Below, piece after piece: positions 1-9,337 of a stretch of 64,000 bases of DNA (the stretch's first letter is position 1; each line of letters opens with the position of its first letter). Under the pieces are notes generated by a model. That model was given only the letters and a program-made list of their open reading frames with translations, did no database searches and was not told the origin of the DNA. The DNA lies in the NCBI RefSeq assembly GCF_900105555.1, contig NZ_FNTZ01000001.1, positions 1,426,001-1,490,000 of the forward strand, given 5' to 3'. Source of the DNA: Pseudomonas coleopterorum. GTDB taxonomy: Bacteria > Pseudomonadota > Gammaproteobacteria > Pseudomonadales > Pseudomonadaceae. The position numbers were made by a program, and so were the translations under genes.

Positions 1-1
1 C

Positions 2-337
2 GAGTTGGCGCCCGACCTGGTGTGGCCGCTGGTCCAGCTGATCCAGCAGGCGTTCTACACCGAGCGCCTTGACGTAACCCAGCCAGCGCAACTGGCCAGC
101 CTGGCCGAGCGGGCAGGGGTGCCGCGCATCGAATTCGTCGAGGCATTCGACAGCGATCAGCGGGTGCAGACCACCCAGGCGGATGTCGCCTGGGCGCAGG
201 GGTTGGGCATTGCAGGTTTCCCGACGCTGCTCGCCGAGCGGGAGGGTCAGCTGGCCTTGCTGACCAATGGTTATCGACCGCTGGCCGAGCTGTCGCCGCT
301 GTTGGCCCGCTGGCTGGAACGTGCTGCCCATGCATGA
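2..337 (+). CDS. DsbA-family thiol oxidoreductase-like protein, C-terminal part (5' truncated by window)
   Basis: The reading frame is open from base 2, so only the last 111 or so residues are present. The segment has the helical insertion and the closing thioredoxin-fold region typical of DsbA-family proteins, including a GFPT stretch that supplies the cis-proline next to the active site, preceded by a W-A-Q-G-L-G-I helix end. The CxxC region would lie upstream of the window and cannot be checked. The stop codon overlaps the start of the ABC transporter gene by eight bases, so the two are probably translationally coupled. The best guess is the COG3531-type cytosolic DsbA-like group; substrate unknown. 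Confidence 0.75.
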   Translation, partial: ELAPDLVWPLVQLIQQAFYTERLDVTQPAQLASLAERAGVPRIEFVEAFDSDQRVQTTQADVAWAQGLGIAGFPTLLAEREGQLALLTNGYRPLAELSPLLARWLERAAHA

Positions 338-2156
338 CCGCCCCGGCCCCGTCGGGGAGACAGTTTTGCACGGGGCGGCAGACCGCCTGAGCTGGGGTGA
401 AATCCGCCGTCTGGCCCTGCAACACAAGCGGGCACTATGGACCGCCAATGGGGTGGCCGTGCTGGCCACCCTGTGCAGCGTGCCGATTCCGCTGCTGTTG
501 CCGTTGCTGGTCGATGAAGTGCTGCTTGGTCATGCTGGCAGTGCCACTCGGTGGATGAGCCATGTGCTGCCCAGCGCCTGGCATATCCCCGTTGGCTTCA
601 TCGGCCTCATGCTGGTGGTCAGTTTCACCCTGCGCTGCGGCGCGTTGCTGTTCAACGTAGCGCAGGCGCGGCTGTTCGCCGGATTGGCGAAGGACGTGGT
701 CTATCGCTTGCGATTGCGCCTGATCGAGCGGCTCAAGCGTATCTCGCTCAGCGAATACGAAAGCCTGGGCAGCGGGACCGTCACCACGCACTTGGTCACC
801 GACCTGGACACCCTCGACAAATTCGTCGGCGAAACCTTGAGTCGCTTTCTGGTCGCCATGCTGACCCTGGCAGGCACTGCGGGCATCCTGATGTGGATGC
901 ATTGGAAACTGGCCCTGCTGATCCTGCTGTTCAACCCCTTGGTGGTGTACGCCACGGTAGTACTGGGCAAGCGCGTCAAGCACCTGAAAAAACTCGAGAA
1001 CGACAGCACGGCGCGCTTTACCCAGGCACTCAGCGAAACCCTTGACGCCATCCAGGAAGTGCGGGCCAGCAATCGCCAGGGTTATTTCCTGGGGCGGTTG
1101 GGCCTGCGGGCTCGCGAGGTCCGCGACTTTGCCGTCGCGTCCATGTGGAAAAGCGACGCATCGGGCCGCGCCAGTGCGTTGTTGTTCCAGTTCGGCATCG
1201 ACATCTTCCGCGCCGCTGCGATGCTCACGGTGCTGTTCTCCGACCTGAGCATTGGTCAGATGCTGGCGGTGTTCAGCTACCTCTGGTTCATGATCACGCC
1301 AGTCGAACAACTGCTCAACCTGCAATACGCCTACTACGCGGCAGGCGGGGCACTGAACCGGATTAATGAATTGCTCGCCCGTGCCGATGAACCCAGGTAT
1401 GAGGGCGGCAGCGATCCGTTCCGCGACCGCGAGACAGTGGGCATCGACATTCGTGGCCTGAGCTTCGCCTATGCCGAAGACAAGGTGCTGGACCGCCTGG
1501 ACCTGTCCATCGTGGCCGGCGAAAAAGTTGCCATCGTCGGCGCCAGCGGAGGCGGCAAGAGTACCCTGGTGCAGTTGCTGCTCGGGCTCTATACGCCACA
1601 GGCGGGAGAAGTGCGCTTCGGTGGCGCGCTGCAGCAGGCCATTGGCCTTGAGACCCTGCGCGATAATGTCGCGGTGGTGCTGCAGCATCCGGCACTGTTC
1701 AACGACACCATTCGCGCCAACCTGACCATGGGGCGCGACGCCGGTGACCAGGCGTGTTGGGACGCCTTGCGGATCGCCCAGTTGGACGGCACGGTACGGG
1801 ACATGCCGCAGGGGCTGGACAGCGTCGTCGGCCGCTCGGGCGTGCGTCTTTCCGGAGGTCAGCGACAGCGTCTTGCGATTGCGCGGATGGTGCTCGCCGA
1901 GCCCAAGGTGGTCATCCTCGACGAGGCCACTTCGGCACTCGATGCGGCCACCGAGTACAACGTGCACCAGGCCCTCGGGCGCTTCCTGCGAGGACGCACT
2001 ACAGTGATCATTGCCCACCGGTTGTCTGCGGTGAAACAGGCCGACCGCGTGCTGGTGTTCGACGGCGGTCGGATCGCCGAAGATGGCGACCACCAGCAAC
2101 TCATCGCGGAGGGCGGGTTGTATGCGCGTCTGTACGGTTATCTGCAGCAGGTTTAG
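330..2156 (+). CDS. ABC exporter, fused permease and ATPase half-transporter
   Basis: This 608-residue protein has the exporter layout: a six-helix membrane domain (about residues 30-330) followed by a nucleotide-binding domain (about 365-600). All ATPase motifs are intact: Walker A GASGGGKST starting at residue 404, signature LSGGQRQR at 507, Walker B VVILDEATSALD near 527, and an IIAHRLS switch histidine. The ATG at 330 is chosen over a further upstream GTG because it overlaps the preceding stop as ATGCATGA, a common coupling arrangement, and the upstream extension reads as out-of-family sequence. It should act as a homodimer in the inner membrane exporting lipid, peptide or drug; the substrate cannot be told from sequence. 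Confidence 0.88.
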   Translation: MHDRPGPVGETVLHGAADRLSWGEIRRLALQHKRALWTANGVAVLATLCSVPIPLLLPLLVDEVLLGHAGSATRWMSHVLPSAWHIPVGFIGLMLVVSFTLRCGALLFNVAQARLFAGLAKDVVYRLRLRLIERLKRISLSEYESLGSGTVTTHLVTDLDTLDKFVGETLSRFLVAMLTLAGTAGILMWMHWKLALLILLFNPLVVYATVVLGKRVKHLKKLENDSTARFTQALSETLDAIQEVRASNRQGYFLGRLGLRAREVRDFAVASMWKSDASGRASALLFQFGIDIFRAAAMLTVLFSDLSIGQMLAVFSYLWFMITPVEQLLNLQYAYYAAGGALNRINELLARADEPRYEGGSDPFRDRETVGIDIRGLSFAYAEDKVLDRLDLSIVAGEKVAIVGASGGGKSTLVQLLLGLYTPQAGEVRFGGALQQAIGLETLRDNVAVVLQHPALFNDTIRANLTMGRDAGDQACWDALRIAQLDGTVRDMPQGLDSVVGRSGVRLSGGQRQRLAIARMVLAEPKVVILDEATSALDAATEYNVHQALGRFLRGRTTVIIAHRLSAVKQADRVLVFDGGRIAEDGDHQQLIAEGGLYARLYGYLQQV

Positions 2157-2305
2157 TTCGCCCCTGGCGTCACGACGAGCTATGGAAAAAAACATTCGAC
2201 GCCGAAGAAACGGTGCCGGTCCTTTCCGAAACTAGCCTAAAGTGTGCCAGCGGTGATTGAAGTTCTGACTTGGACGTTGCCTGGATTGCTGAAGCAAGGA
2301 ACCTC

Positions 2306-4768
2306 ATGAAGCACACGCAGACTCTCGATACGCCGAGATTACTGGGGATCGTCTGGCCATTCATCGCCGTTGTGGGATTGATGGCAATGCTGGGTTGCAT
2401 CAGCCTTTACGCACTGTCCGCAGTGCGTAGCTATGTTGCGGGCGAAAGTTTCTGGTCCAAGGGTCAGAAAGACGCAATCTACTACCTGAACCTGTATGCC
2501 GACAGCCGTGACGAGGACGTATTCCAGAAATACCTGCGCGCCATCGCCATTCCCCAGGGCGGTCATCAGCTGCGCCTGGCTCTCGACCAGCCCGAGCCTG
2601 ATCTTGCGGCGGCGCGGGCCGGCATTCTGAAGGGCAACAACCACCCCGACGACATGCAGAACATCATCTGGCTGTATCGTCACTTCAGCGATGTCAGCTA
2701 CATGTCCAGGGCCATTGCGCACTGGAAGACCGGTGACACCTACCTGGTCCAGCTCGACGAACTGGCGCAGCGCATGCACGCCGCGCAGCAGGCCGGCACC
2801 GCAACCGAAGCGGACATGGCGCGCTGGAAGCACCAGATCATGACGATCAATGACGCGGTCACGCCCGCCGCCATGGCTTTCAGTGTGGCGCTGGGCGAAG
2901 GTTCGCGTGCGGTGCAATATCTGCTGGTGGTGAGCAATCTGCTGGTCGCCTTGCTGTTGATCGTGCTGGCCCTGTGGCGCACGCACAAGCTGCTCAATCA
3001 GCGCCATGCCTTTGCCTATGCGCTCCAGCTGGAGAAGGACCGCGCTCAGGTGACCCTGGCGTCCATCGGCGATGGGGTGATCACCACCGATGTCGAAGGC
3101 GCAATTCTCTACATGAACCCGGCCGCCGAGCGTCTCACCCATTGGAACGCCGATCAGGCCGTGGGGCTGCCGCTGGCGGCGCTCTTCAACTTGCTCGACG
3201 AGAATGCCGAGAAGGACAACTTCACCCTCATCGACCACATCGTCAGCGGCGACCTACGCGGCGGCAGCGAGCACGCGAAGCTGATCCAGCGCCTGGACGG
3301 CAGCACGGTTTCGGTGACGCTGGTGGGTGCCCCCATCCAGACTGACCAGCACATCAGCGGGACCGTGCTGGTGCTGCACGACATGACCCAGGAACGTCAG
3401 TACATCGCCAACCTTTCCTGGCAGGCCACCCACGATGCACTGACCGGATTGGCCAATCGCCGCGAATTCGAGTTCCGCCTCGAACAGGCCCTTACCGCGC
3501 TGCAACGCTATCCGGGTTGTCACTCCCTGATGTTCCTGGACCTGGATCAGTTCAAGCTGGTCAACGACACCTGCGGCCATGCTGCCGGCGACGAACTGCT
3601 TCGCCACATCTGCGCACTGCTGCAATCAGGGCTGCGCGAAGGCGATACCCTGGCGCGTCTGGGCGGGGACGAATTCGGCATTCTCATCGAGAACTGCTCC
3701 GCCGGCGAATCGGAGGAGCTCGCCGAAACCCTCCGCCAGACCGTGCAAAACCTGCATTTCGTGTGGAAAGGTCGGCCTTTCGTGACCACCGTAAGCGTCG
3801 GCATGGTGCACCTGACCCAGGCACCGATCACCCTCGAAGCTTCGATGCGCGCCGCCGACATGGCCTGCTACCTGGCCAAGGAACGGGGCCGTAACCGGGT
3901 CCAGGTCTACCATGCCGCCGATAGCGAGCTGACCGTGCGGGTAGACGAAATGGCCTGGGTCCAGCGCCTGCACATGGCCTTGGAAGAAAACCGCTTCTGT
4001 CTCTATGCACAGGAAATCGCCGCGCTGGGCATACAGGACGGCCCACCGGGTGGACACATCGAGATTCTCCTGCGCCTGAGCGATGAAACCGGCCGCATCA
4101 TCATGCCCGACGTGTTCATTCCAGCCGCCGAGCGCTACGGCTTGATGACCGCCCTCGACCGCTGGGTGGTGCAGAATGTATTCAAGGTGGTACGCCAGAC
4201 CCTGGATCAGCCCGATCAGGGCCCCTTGGCGGTCTGCGCCATCAACTTGTCGGGGATCAGCATAGGCGACGAGGAGTTTCTCGAGTTCCTGCGAGAACAA
4301 TTTAGCCTGTACGCGATTCCAGCCGAATTAATATGTTTCGAGATCACCGAGACCAGCGCGATCGCAAATCTTGGTAGCGCGATCCGATTTATCAATGAAT
4401 TGAAGAGCTTAGGATGTCATTTTGCCCTCGATGACTTCTGTGCCGGCATGTCCTCTTTTGCCTATTTGAAACATTTACCTGTCGATTATTTGAAAATCGA
4501 TGGCAGCTTCGTTAAAGATATGTTGGACGACCCGATCAATCGGGCGATGGTGGAAGTGATCAACCATATTGGCCACGTCATGGGCAAGCGCACCATTGCC
4601 GAGTTTGTCGAGACGCCTCTGATAGAACAGGCCTTGCTGGAAATTGGTGTGGACTACGCACAGGGATACTTGATCGAGCGACCGCAGGTCTTTACCTGTG
4701 ACAGTCTGCGCCGGCATCCGGGCAGACTGCGGCCGTCGCGATTCGGGGTTCCCGACACTTTCCGATAA
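2306..4768 (+). CDS. Membrane-anchored PAS-GGDEF-EAL cyclic-di-GMP enzyme
   Basis: The 820-residue product has a helix near residues 15-37, a periplasmic sensor region of about 170 residues, a second helix near 205-225, then PAS, GGDEF and EAL domains. GGDEF is exact (residues 453-457) and an inhibitory RxxD site (REGD, 444-447) lies five residues before it, so the cyclase looks competent and product-regulated. In the phosphodiesterase domain the name motif is EIL (586-588), but the later signatures with the NLS asparagine, the FEITET glutamate, DDFCAG, the KID lysine and the IAEFVE glutamate are present. The ATG at 2306 is preceded by AAGGA five bases away. It is probably bifunctional or conditionally a phosphodiesterase; input signal unknown. 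Confidence 0.85.
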   Translation: MKHTQTLDTPRLLGIVWPFIAVVGLMAMLGCISLYALSAVRSYVAGESFWSKGQKDAIYYLNLYADSRDEDVFQKYLRAIAIPQGGHQLRLALDQPEPDLAAARAGILKGNNHPDDMQNIIWLYRHFSDVSYMSRAIAHWKTGDTYLVQLDELAQRMHAAQQAGTATEADMARWKHQIMTINDAVTPAAMAFSVALGEGSRAVQYLLVVSNLLVALLLIVLALWRTHKLLNQRHAFAYALQLEKDRAQVTLASIGDGVITTDVEGAILYMNPAAERLTHWNADQAVGLPLAALFNLLDENAEKDNFTLIDHIVSGDLRGGSEHAKLIQRLDGSTVSVTLVGAPIQTDQHISGTVLVLHDMTQERQYIANLSWQATHDALTGLANRREFEFRLEQALTALQRYPGCHSLMFLDLDQFKLVNDTCGHAAGDELLRHICALLQSGLREGDTLARLGGDEFGILIENCSAGESEELAETLRQTVQNLHFVWKGRPFVTTVSVGMVHLTQAPITLEASMRAADMACYLAKERGRNRVQVYHAADSELTVRVDEMAWVQRLHMALEENRFCLYAQEIAALGIQDGPPGGHIEILLRLSDETGRIIMPDVFIPAAERYGLMTALDRWVVQNVFKVVRQTLDQPDQGPLAVCAINLSGISIGDEEFLEFLREQFSLYAIPAELICFEITETSAIANLGSAIRFINELKSLGCHFALDDFCAGMSSFAYLKHLPVDYLKIDGSFVKDMLDDPINRAMVEVINHIGHVMGKRTIAEFVETPLIEQALLEIGVDYAQGYLIERPQVFTCDSLRRHPGRLRPSRFGVPDTFR

Positions 4769-4814
4769 GGGCAATTTGCCGCTGTTCTTCACTTAATTAA
4801 ATGGAGGTTTGCCA

Positions 4815-5597
4815 GTGAACGATCCTTTTATTCGACTGGGTCCGCTGATGGACGCAAAGAGTTATCCCGAATGGGCACAGAAACTCATCGAAGACTGTGC
4901 GCCGAACAAGCGGCGGGTTGTCGAGCATGAAGTCTATGCACGAATGCGCGACAACCAGCTGAGCTCGCGCACCATGCGCCACTACCTGATCGGCGGCTGG
5001 CCGGTGGTGGAGCAATTCTCGCTGTACATGGCGCAGAACCTGACCAAGACCCGCTTCGCCCGGCATCCGGGCGAGGACATGGCGCGTCGCTGGCTGATGC
5101 GCAATATTCGTGTCGAGCTCAACCATGCCGATTACTGGGTACACTGGAGCCAGGCCCATGGCGTCAGCCTGCAGGACCTCATCGCCCAGGATGTGCCGGC
5201 CGAGCTGCATGCGCTGAGCCATTGGTGCTGGCAGAGCTGTGCCACCGATTCGCTGGCGGTTGCCATGGCGGCGACCAACTATGCCATCGAGGGTGCAACC
5301 GGCGAGTGGTCGGCCGTGGTCTGCGCCGACGATACCTACGCCCAGGCGTTCCCCGAGCAGAACCGCAAGCGTGCCATGCGCTGGTTGAGCCTGCACGCCC
5401 AGTACGACGATGAGCATCCATGGGAAGCCCTGGAAATCATCTGCACGCTGGTCGGCAACCACGCCACCGAGGCGCAGCAGACCGAACTGCGCAACGCCAT
5501 CTGCAAGAGCTACGACTTCATGTTCCTGTTCCTGGAACGCTGCATGGCGCTCGAGCAGCAGCGCACCACGACGCTGGACAACAGGGTCGTGGCGTGA
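4815..5597 (+). CDS. undA: UndA-like non-heme iron fatty acid decarboxylase (TenA/heme-oxygenase fold)
   Basis: The 260-residue all-helical protein would be labelled TenA family by domain search. It carries the metal ligands of heme-oxygenase-like diiron enzymes: Glu66 (VVEQF), Glu101-x2-His104, Glu159 (YAIEG) and His194-x3-Asp198-x2-His201. The length and motif spacing fit UndA of P. fluorescens, which oxidatively decarboxylates lauric and related medium-chain acids to terminal alkenes such as 1-undecene. The neighbouring order yciK-mupP-ubiG-mtaD-mtnA-gyrA also fits my memory of the Pf-5 locus. The GTG start is favoured because GGAGG lies seven bases upstream; a TTG two codons earlier is too close to it. 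The alternative is an uncharacterised oxygenase of the same fold. Confidence 0.8.
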   Translation: MNDPFIRLGPLMDAKSYPEWAQKLIEDCAPNKRRVVEHEVYARMRDNQLSSRTMRHYLIGGWPVVEQFSLYMAQNLTKTRFARHPGEDMARRWLMRNIRVELNHADYWVHWSQAHGVSLQDLIAQDVPAELHALSHWCWQSCATDSLAVAMAATNYAIEGATGEWSAVVCADDTYAQAFPEQNRKRAMRWLSLHAQYDDEHPWEALEIICTLVGNHATEAQQTELRNAICKSYDFMFLFLERCMALEQQRTTTLDNRVVA

Positions 5598-5633
5598 AGG
5601 CCGTAGCGGCTTGATGACGGTCTAGCAGGATCA

Positions 5634-5702
5634 CCTCAGGCGGCGCCATGGTTGCGCGACAGGCTGGCTGGCCGGTCGCACGGAATGGCGCCTGTCCTGA
5701 GG
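5634..5702. terminator. Long hairpin between convergent undA and yciK
   Basis: CCTCAGG and GGCGCCAT (from 5634) pair with ATGGCGCC and CCTGAGG (to 5702), giving a two-part stem with a small bulge and a GC-rich inner loop. It sits exactly between two converging genes and lacks a strong T-run on either side, so it may act as a bidirectional terminator or transcript-end stabiliser. Confidence 0.5.
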
Positions 5703-5709
5703 ACACTTC

Positions 5710-6450
5710 TCACTGGGCATCGAACGCCTGCCCGTTGATCCCGGCACTGTCGGGTCCCATCAGATAGAGGTACACCGGCATGATCTGTTCGGGTAGCGGA
5801 TTGCGGCCCGGGTCCTCGGCTGGGTAGGCCTGCGCGCGCATCGCCGTGCGCGTTCCGCCAGGGTTGATACTGTTGGAGCGTGCGGCGCAGACCCCTTCCA
5901 GTTCGTCGGCCAGGGTCTGCATCAGGCCCTCGGTGGCGAATTTCGACACGCCATAGGCGCCCCAGTGCGCACGTCCCTTGCGACCGACGCTGCTCGAGGT
6001 GAACACCACCGAGCCATCTTCGGCCTGCTTGAGCAGGGGCAGCAGCGCGCGAGTGAGCATGAAGGTCGCATTCACGTTGACCTGCATCACCTGGATGAAT
6101 TCATCGTCGGGTAGCACATCGAGAGGCGTTCGCGGGCCGATGATCGAGGCGTTGTGCAGCAGCCCGTCGAGGCGGCCGAATGTTGTCTCGATCATCTGCG
6201 CCAGTTCGGCGTACTGCGCGGTGTGTGCGCTGTGCAGATCGAACGGGATAACCACCGGCTGGGGATGCCCGGCCGCTGCGATCTCGTCATACACGGCCGT
6301 CAGGTTGGACTCGGTCTTGCCCAGCAACAGCACGGTAGCGCCGTGGGCGGCATAGGTTTGCGCGGCGGCGGCGCCGATGCCGCGGCCGGCACCGGTGACC
6401 AGGATGACGCGCCCGGCCAGCAGGTCGGGGCGGGCTGAGTAATCGAACAT
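5710..6450 (-). CDS. yciK: YciK-type short-chain dehydrogenase/reductase
   Basis: This is a 246-residue classical SDR with the NADP(H)-binding TGAGRGIG (19-26), the structural NAS motif (100-102), catalytic Ser at 153-154 and Tyr166-x3-Lys170. Length and motif wording match the YciK oxidoreductase family, whose physiological substrate is not settled. It is the last gene of the ubiG-mupP-yciK reverse-strand unit, 23 bases after mupP, with AGGAG just before its ATG. Co-location with ubiG and mupP is conserved in Pseudomonas, but the three products have no obvious common pathway. All catalytic residues are present, so an active reductase is expected. Confidence 0.88.
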   Translation of the reverse strand: MFDYSARPDLLAGRVILVTGAGRGIGAAAAQTYAAHGATVLLLGKTESNLTAVYDEIAAAGHPQPVVIPFDLHSAHTAQYAELAQMIETTFGRLDGLLHNASIIGPRTPLDVLPDDEFIQVMQVNVNATFMLTRALLPLLKQAEDGSVVFTSSSVGRKGRAHWGAYGVSKFATEGLMQTLADELEGVCAARSNSINPGGTRTAMRAQAYPAEDPGRNPLPEQIMPVYLYLMGPDSAGINGQAFDAQ

Positions 6451-6473
6451 GGGATCTCCTGAAAAAAGGTGGC

Positions 6474-7151
6474 TCAGCAGCCGCAGAGGGCCTGGTCCAG
6501 CACGCGGCGCAGATCGGACGGGTGGTCCACCACCACATCGGCGCCCCAGTGATCGGGGTTGTCGTCGGGGTGGATGTAGCCGTAGCGCACCGCTGCGGTC
6601 CTGGTCCCGGCATCGCGGCCTGATTCGATATCGCGCAGATCGTCACCGACGAACAGCACGCTGGCTGGGTCCAGCTCGAGCTTGCTGCAGGCCAGCAGCA
6701 GCGGTTCGGGGTCCGGCTTGCTGCGGGTCACATGGTCGGGGCAGATGAGTATTGCCGAACGTTGTGCCAGGCCCAGTTGCTGCATGATGGGCTCGGCGAA
6801 GCGCAGCGGCTTGTTGGTCACTACGCCCCAGATCAGCCTGGCCTGCTCGATGTCGGCGAGCAGTTGCGCCATGCCGTCGTACAGGTGGCTGTGCACCGCG
6901 CAGCCGTCCTGATAGCGTTCGAGGAACTCCAGGCGCAGCGCTTCGAACTCCGGCGCCTGCGGCGACAGGTCGAACGCGGCCTGGACCATGGCCTTGGCGC
7001 CGCCAGAAATCACGTCGCGTACCCGTTGCTCGTCGATGGGCGGCAGCTGGCGCGCAGCGCGCATGGCCTGGCAGATGGCGATGAAGTCCGGCGCGGTGTC
7101 GAGCAACGTGCCGTCCATGTCGAAGAGTACCGCTCGAAGGCGCATGCTCAT
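6474..7151 (-). CDS. mupP: N-acetylmuramic acid 6-phosphate phosphatase MupP (HAD family)
   Basis: The 225-residue HAD phosphatase has motif I DMDGTLLD (nucleophile Asp11, acid Asp13), a helical cap, motif II with TNKP, and the acidic motif GDDLRD near residue 168. Pseudomonas MupP removes phosphate from MurNAc-6-phosphate in the cell-wall recycling route that bypasses de novo UDP-MurNAc synthesis and lowers fosfomycin sensitivity. Its assignment over a generic phosphoglycolate phosphatase rests on the conserved position directly after ubiG. The start overlaps the ubiG stop by four bases (ATGA), implying coupled translation. An alternative ATG two codons downstream is possible. Confidence 0.87.
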   Translation of the reverse strand: MSMRLRAVLFDMDGTLLDTAPDFIAICQAMRAARQLPPIDEQRVRDVISGGAKAMVQAAFDLSPQAPEFEALRLEFLERYQDGCAVHSHLYDGMAQLLADIEQARLIWGVVTNKPLRFAEPIMQQLGLAQRSAILICPDHVTRSKPDPEPLLLACSKLELDPASVLFVGDDLRDIESGRDAGTRTAAVRYGYIHPDDNPDHWGADVVVDHPSDLRRVLDQALCGC

Positions 7152-7846
7152 TCCTCGCGAAGGGTCTGGATCATGTAATTGACGTCGACATCGGTGGCCA
7201 GCTTGTAGTGCTTGGTCAGCGGGTTGTAGGTCAGGCCGATGATGTCCTTGACGGTCAGTCCGGCCTCGCGGCTCCAGGCACCGAGCTCGGAAGGGCGGAT
7301 GAATTTCTTGAAGTCATGGGTGCCGCGCGGCAGCAGCTTCATGATGTATTCGGCGCCGATGATCGCGAACAGGTACGCCTTGGGGTTGCGGTTGATGGTC
7401 GAGAAGAACACCTGGCCACCGGGCTTGACCATGCGGAAACAGGCACGGATGACCGACGAAGGGTCCGGCACGTGCTCGAGCATTTCCAGGCAGGTGACCA
7501 CGTCGAATTTTTGCGGGCATTCGGCTGACAGGGCTTCGGCAGTGATCTGGCGGTATTCCACTTCCACGCCCGATTCCAGCTGATGCAGGCGAGCGACCGC
7601 CAGCGGCGCCTCGCCCATGTCAATACCGGTCACCTTGGCGCCGCGCAGGGCCATGGCCTCGCTGAGGATGCCGCCGCCGCAACCGACGTCCAGCACCTGC
7701 TTGCCCGCCAGGTTGACGCGCTCGTCGATCCAGTTGACGCGCAACGGATTGATGTCGTGCAGCGGCTTGAACTCGCTGTTGCGATCCCACCAGCGGTGCG
7801 CCAGGGCTTCGAACTTGGCGATTTCAGCGTGGTCGACGTTGCTCAT
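7148..7846 (-). CDS. ubiG: Ubiquinone biosynthesis O-methyltransferase UbiG
   Basis: This 232-residue class I methyltransferase has the SAM-binding signature VLDVGCGGG (51-59), the acidic residue of motif II and the family pattern [14 protein letters not shown] near the N terminus. UbiG performs both O-methylations of ubiquinone synthesis on 2-polyprenyl-6-hydroxyphenol and demethylubiquinol, at the cytoplasmic membrane face. It is the first gene of the ubiG-mupP-yciK unit and is separated from mtaD, transcribed the same way, by 57 bases, so a longer mtaD-ubiG-mupP-yciK operon is plausible. Length is normal for the family and nothing is missing. Confidence 0.95.
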   Translation of the reverse strand: MSNVDHAEIAKFEALAHRWWDRNSEFKPLHDINPLRVNWIDERVNLAGKQVLDVGCGGGILSEAMALRGAKVTGIDMGEAPLAVARLHQLESGVEVEYRQITAEALSAECPQKFDVVTCLEMLEHVPDPSSVIRACFRMVKPGGQVFFSTINRNPKAYLFAIIGAEYIMKLLPRGTHDFKKFIRPSELGAWSREAGLTVKDIIGLTYNPLTKHYKLATDVDVNYMIQTLREE

Positions 7847-7903
7847 TGGGTGTCCTCTAAACGTTGTGATTCCAGAATTCGAGAGTGCCGGGGTCTTCAG
7901 CCT

Positions 7904-9232
7904 TCATTGCCCTGCGGCAATGCGCTCGCCCCAGGTGCCGGCCATGTCGCGCAGCCTGGTTTCGTCCAGGCGCGTCAGACGGCCATTGTCAAGCAGGTGC
8001 TTGCCCGCCACCCACACATGGCGGACGCAATTGCGGCCGCTGGCATAGATCAGTTGCGACACCGGGTCGTACACCGGTTGCTGGGCCAGTCCGGACAGGT
8101 CGAAGGACGTCAGGTCCGCCGCCTTGCCCACTTCCAGCGAACCGATGTTCGCTTCCATGCCCAACGCACGGGCACCGTTGAGGGTGACCATGCGCAGCGC
8201 GCGGTGGGCATCCAGCGCAGTTGCCGAACCCGCCACGGCCTTGGCCAGCAGCGCTGCGGTACGTGTGTCGCCGAGCAGGTCGAGGCTGTTGTTGCTGGCG
8301 GCACCATCGGTGCCCACCGCCACATTGACCCCGGCCTGCCAGAGTTTTTCCACCGGGCAGAAGCCACTGGCCAACTTGAGGTTGGACAGCGGGCAATGCA
8401 CGACGTTGCTGTTGCTTTCCACCAGCAGGGCGAGGTCGCCGTCATCCACCTGGGTCATGTGCACCGCCTGGAACCGCGGGCCGAGCAAGCCGAGCCGGGC
8501 CAGTCTGGCCAGCGGACGCTCGCCGGTCTGCTGTAGGGCATCGTGCACTTCGCCGGCGGTTTCGTGGACGTGCATCTGGATCGCGGCGTCCAGCTCATCG
8601 GCCAGCACGCGGATCTTCTCCAGGTTCTCGTCGCTCACCGTGTAGGGCGCATGGGGGCCGAAGGCAATGCTCACGCGGGAATGGTGCTTGAGGTCATTGA
8701 ACAGCTCGACGCCCTTGTGCAGCGCCTCATCGGCATCCCGCGCGCCGGGGATGGGGAAATTCAGCACCGGCACGCTGATCTGGGCGCGCATGCCGCTGGC
8801 GTGCACACGCTCGGCGGCCACTTCGGGAAAGAAGTACATGTCCGAAAAACAGGTGATGCCGCCCTGCAGCTGCTCGGCTATGGCCAGGTCGGTGCCGTCG
8901 CGCACGAATGCCTCGCTGACCCAGCGAGCCTCGGCGGGCCAGATGTGGCGTTCGAGCCAGGTCATCAGTGGCAGGTCGTCGGCCAGGCCGCGGAACAAGG
9001 TCATGGCCGCGTGACCATGGGCATTGACCAGACCCGGCGCGAGCAACTGCCCAGGCAACTCGCGGATTTCCCGTGCCTGCAGCCGGGCAGCCGAGCTGCG
9101 CGGGCCAATGAAGACGATCTGCCCATCACGGATGCCCAAGGCATGCTCCTGAAGCACGACACCGGCGGGCTCGACCGGTACCAGCCAGGTTGGCAGCAAC
9201 AGCAGGTCCAGGGCGGTATCGACGTCGAGCAT
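7904..9232 (-). CDS. mtaD: 5-methylthioadenosine/S-adenosylhomocysteine deaminase (TrzA/MtaD amidohydrolase)
   Basis: The 442-residue amidohydrolase keeps the complete metal and catalytic set: His72-x-His74, His221 with Glu224 in HVHET, a following histidine at 258 and Asp309 in VGTDG. MtaD converts methylthioadenosine to methylthioinosine, which Pseudomonas then phosphorolyses to methylthioribose 1-phosphate. The next enzyme in that salvage route is MtnA, encoded divergently next door. Here mtaD looks fully active while the MtnA neighbour does not, which is notable because the pair normally work in sequence. The divergent gap of 105 bases holds -10-like elements on both strands. Confidence 0.88.
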   Translation of the reverse strand: MLDVDTALDLLLLPTWLVPVEPAGVVLQEHALGIRDGQIVFIGPRSSAARLQAREIRELPGQLLAPGLVNAHGHAAMTLFRGLADDLPLMTWLERHIWPAEARWVSEAFVRDGTDLAIAEQLQGGITCFSDMYFFPEVAAERVHASGMRAQISVPVLNFPIPGARDADEALHKGVELFNDLKHHSRVSIAFGPHAPYTVSDENLEKIRVLADELDAAIQMHVHETAGEVHDALQQTGERPLARLARLGLLGPRFQAVHMTQVDDGDLALLVESNSNVVHCPLSNLKLASGFCPVEKLWQAGVNVAVGTDGAASNNSLDLLGDTRTAALLAKAVAGSATALDAHRALRMVTLNGARALGMEANIGSLEVGKAADLTSFDLSGLAQQPVYDPVSQLIYASGRNCVRHVWVAGKHLLDNGRLTRLDETRLRDMAGTWGERIAAGQ

Positions 9233-9296
9233 GGCAAGTTCCGGGCTTGTGCAGGTGGTGGCGAAGTATACCCGAGCGTCTTGGACGGGGGCTCGC

Positions 9297-9302
9297 TATA
9301 AT
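9297..9302 (+). promoter_or_regulatory. Perfect TATAAT -10 element before mtnA
   Basis: A consensus TATAAT lies 35 bases before the mtnA ATG. No good -35 box is found at 16-18 bases upstream (a TTGGAC lies only 10 bases away), so strength is uncertain. On the opposite strand TATACT at about 9264-9269 could serve mtaD. Confidence 0.4.
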
Positions 9303-9337
9303 CGAGCGCTTTTGGCGTCTGAGTACGGAGTTGGGGC

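Noticed and set aside
435-2195. 586-codon reverse-strand frame opposite the ABC exporter
   Set aside because: Shadow frame; the plus-strand product has every ABC motif.
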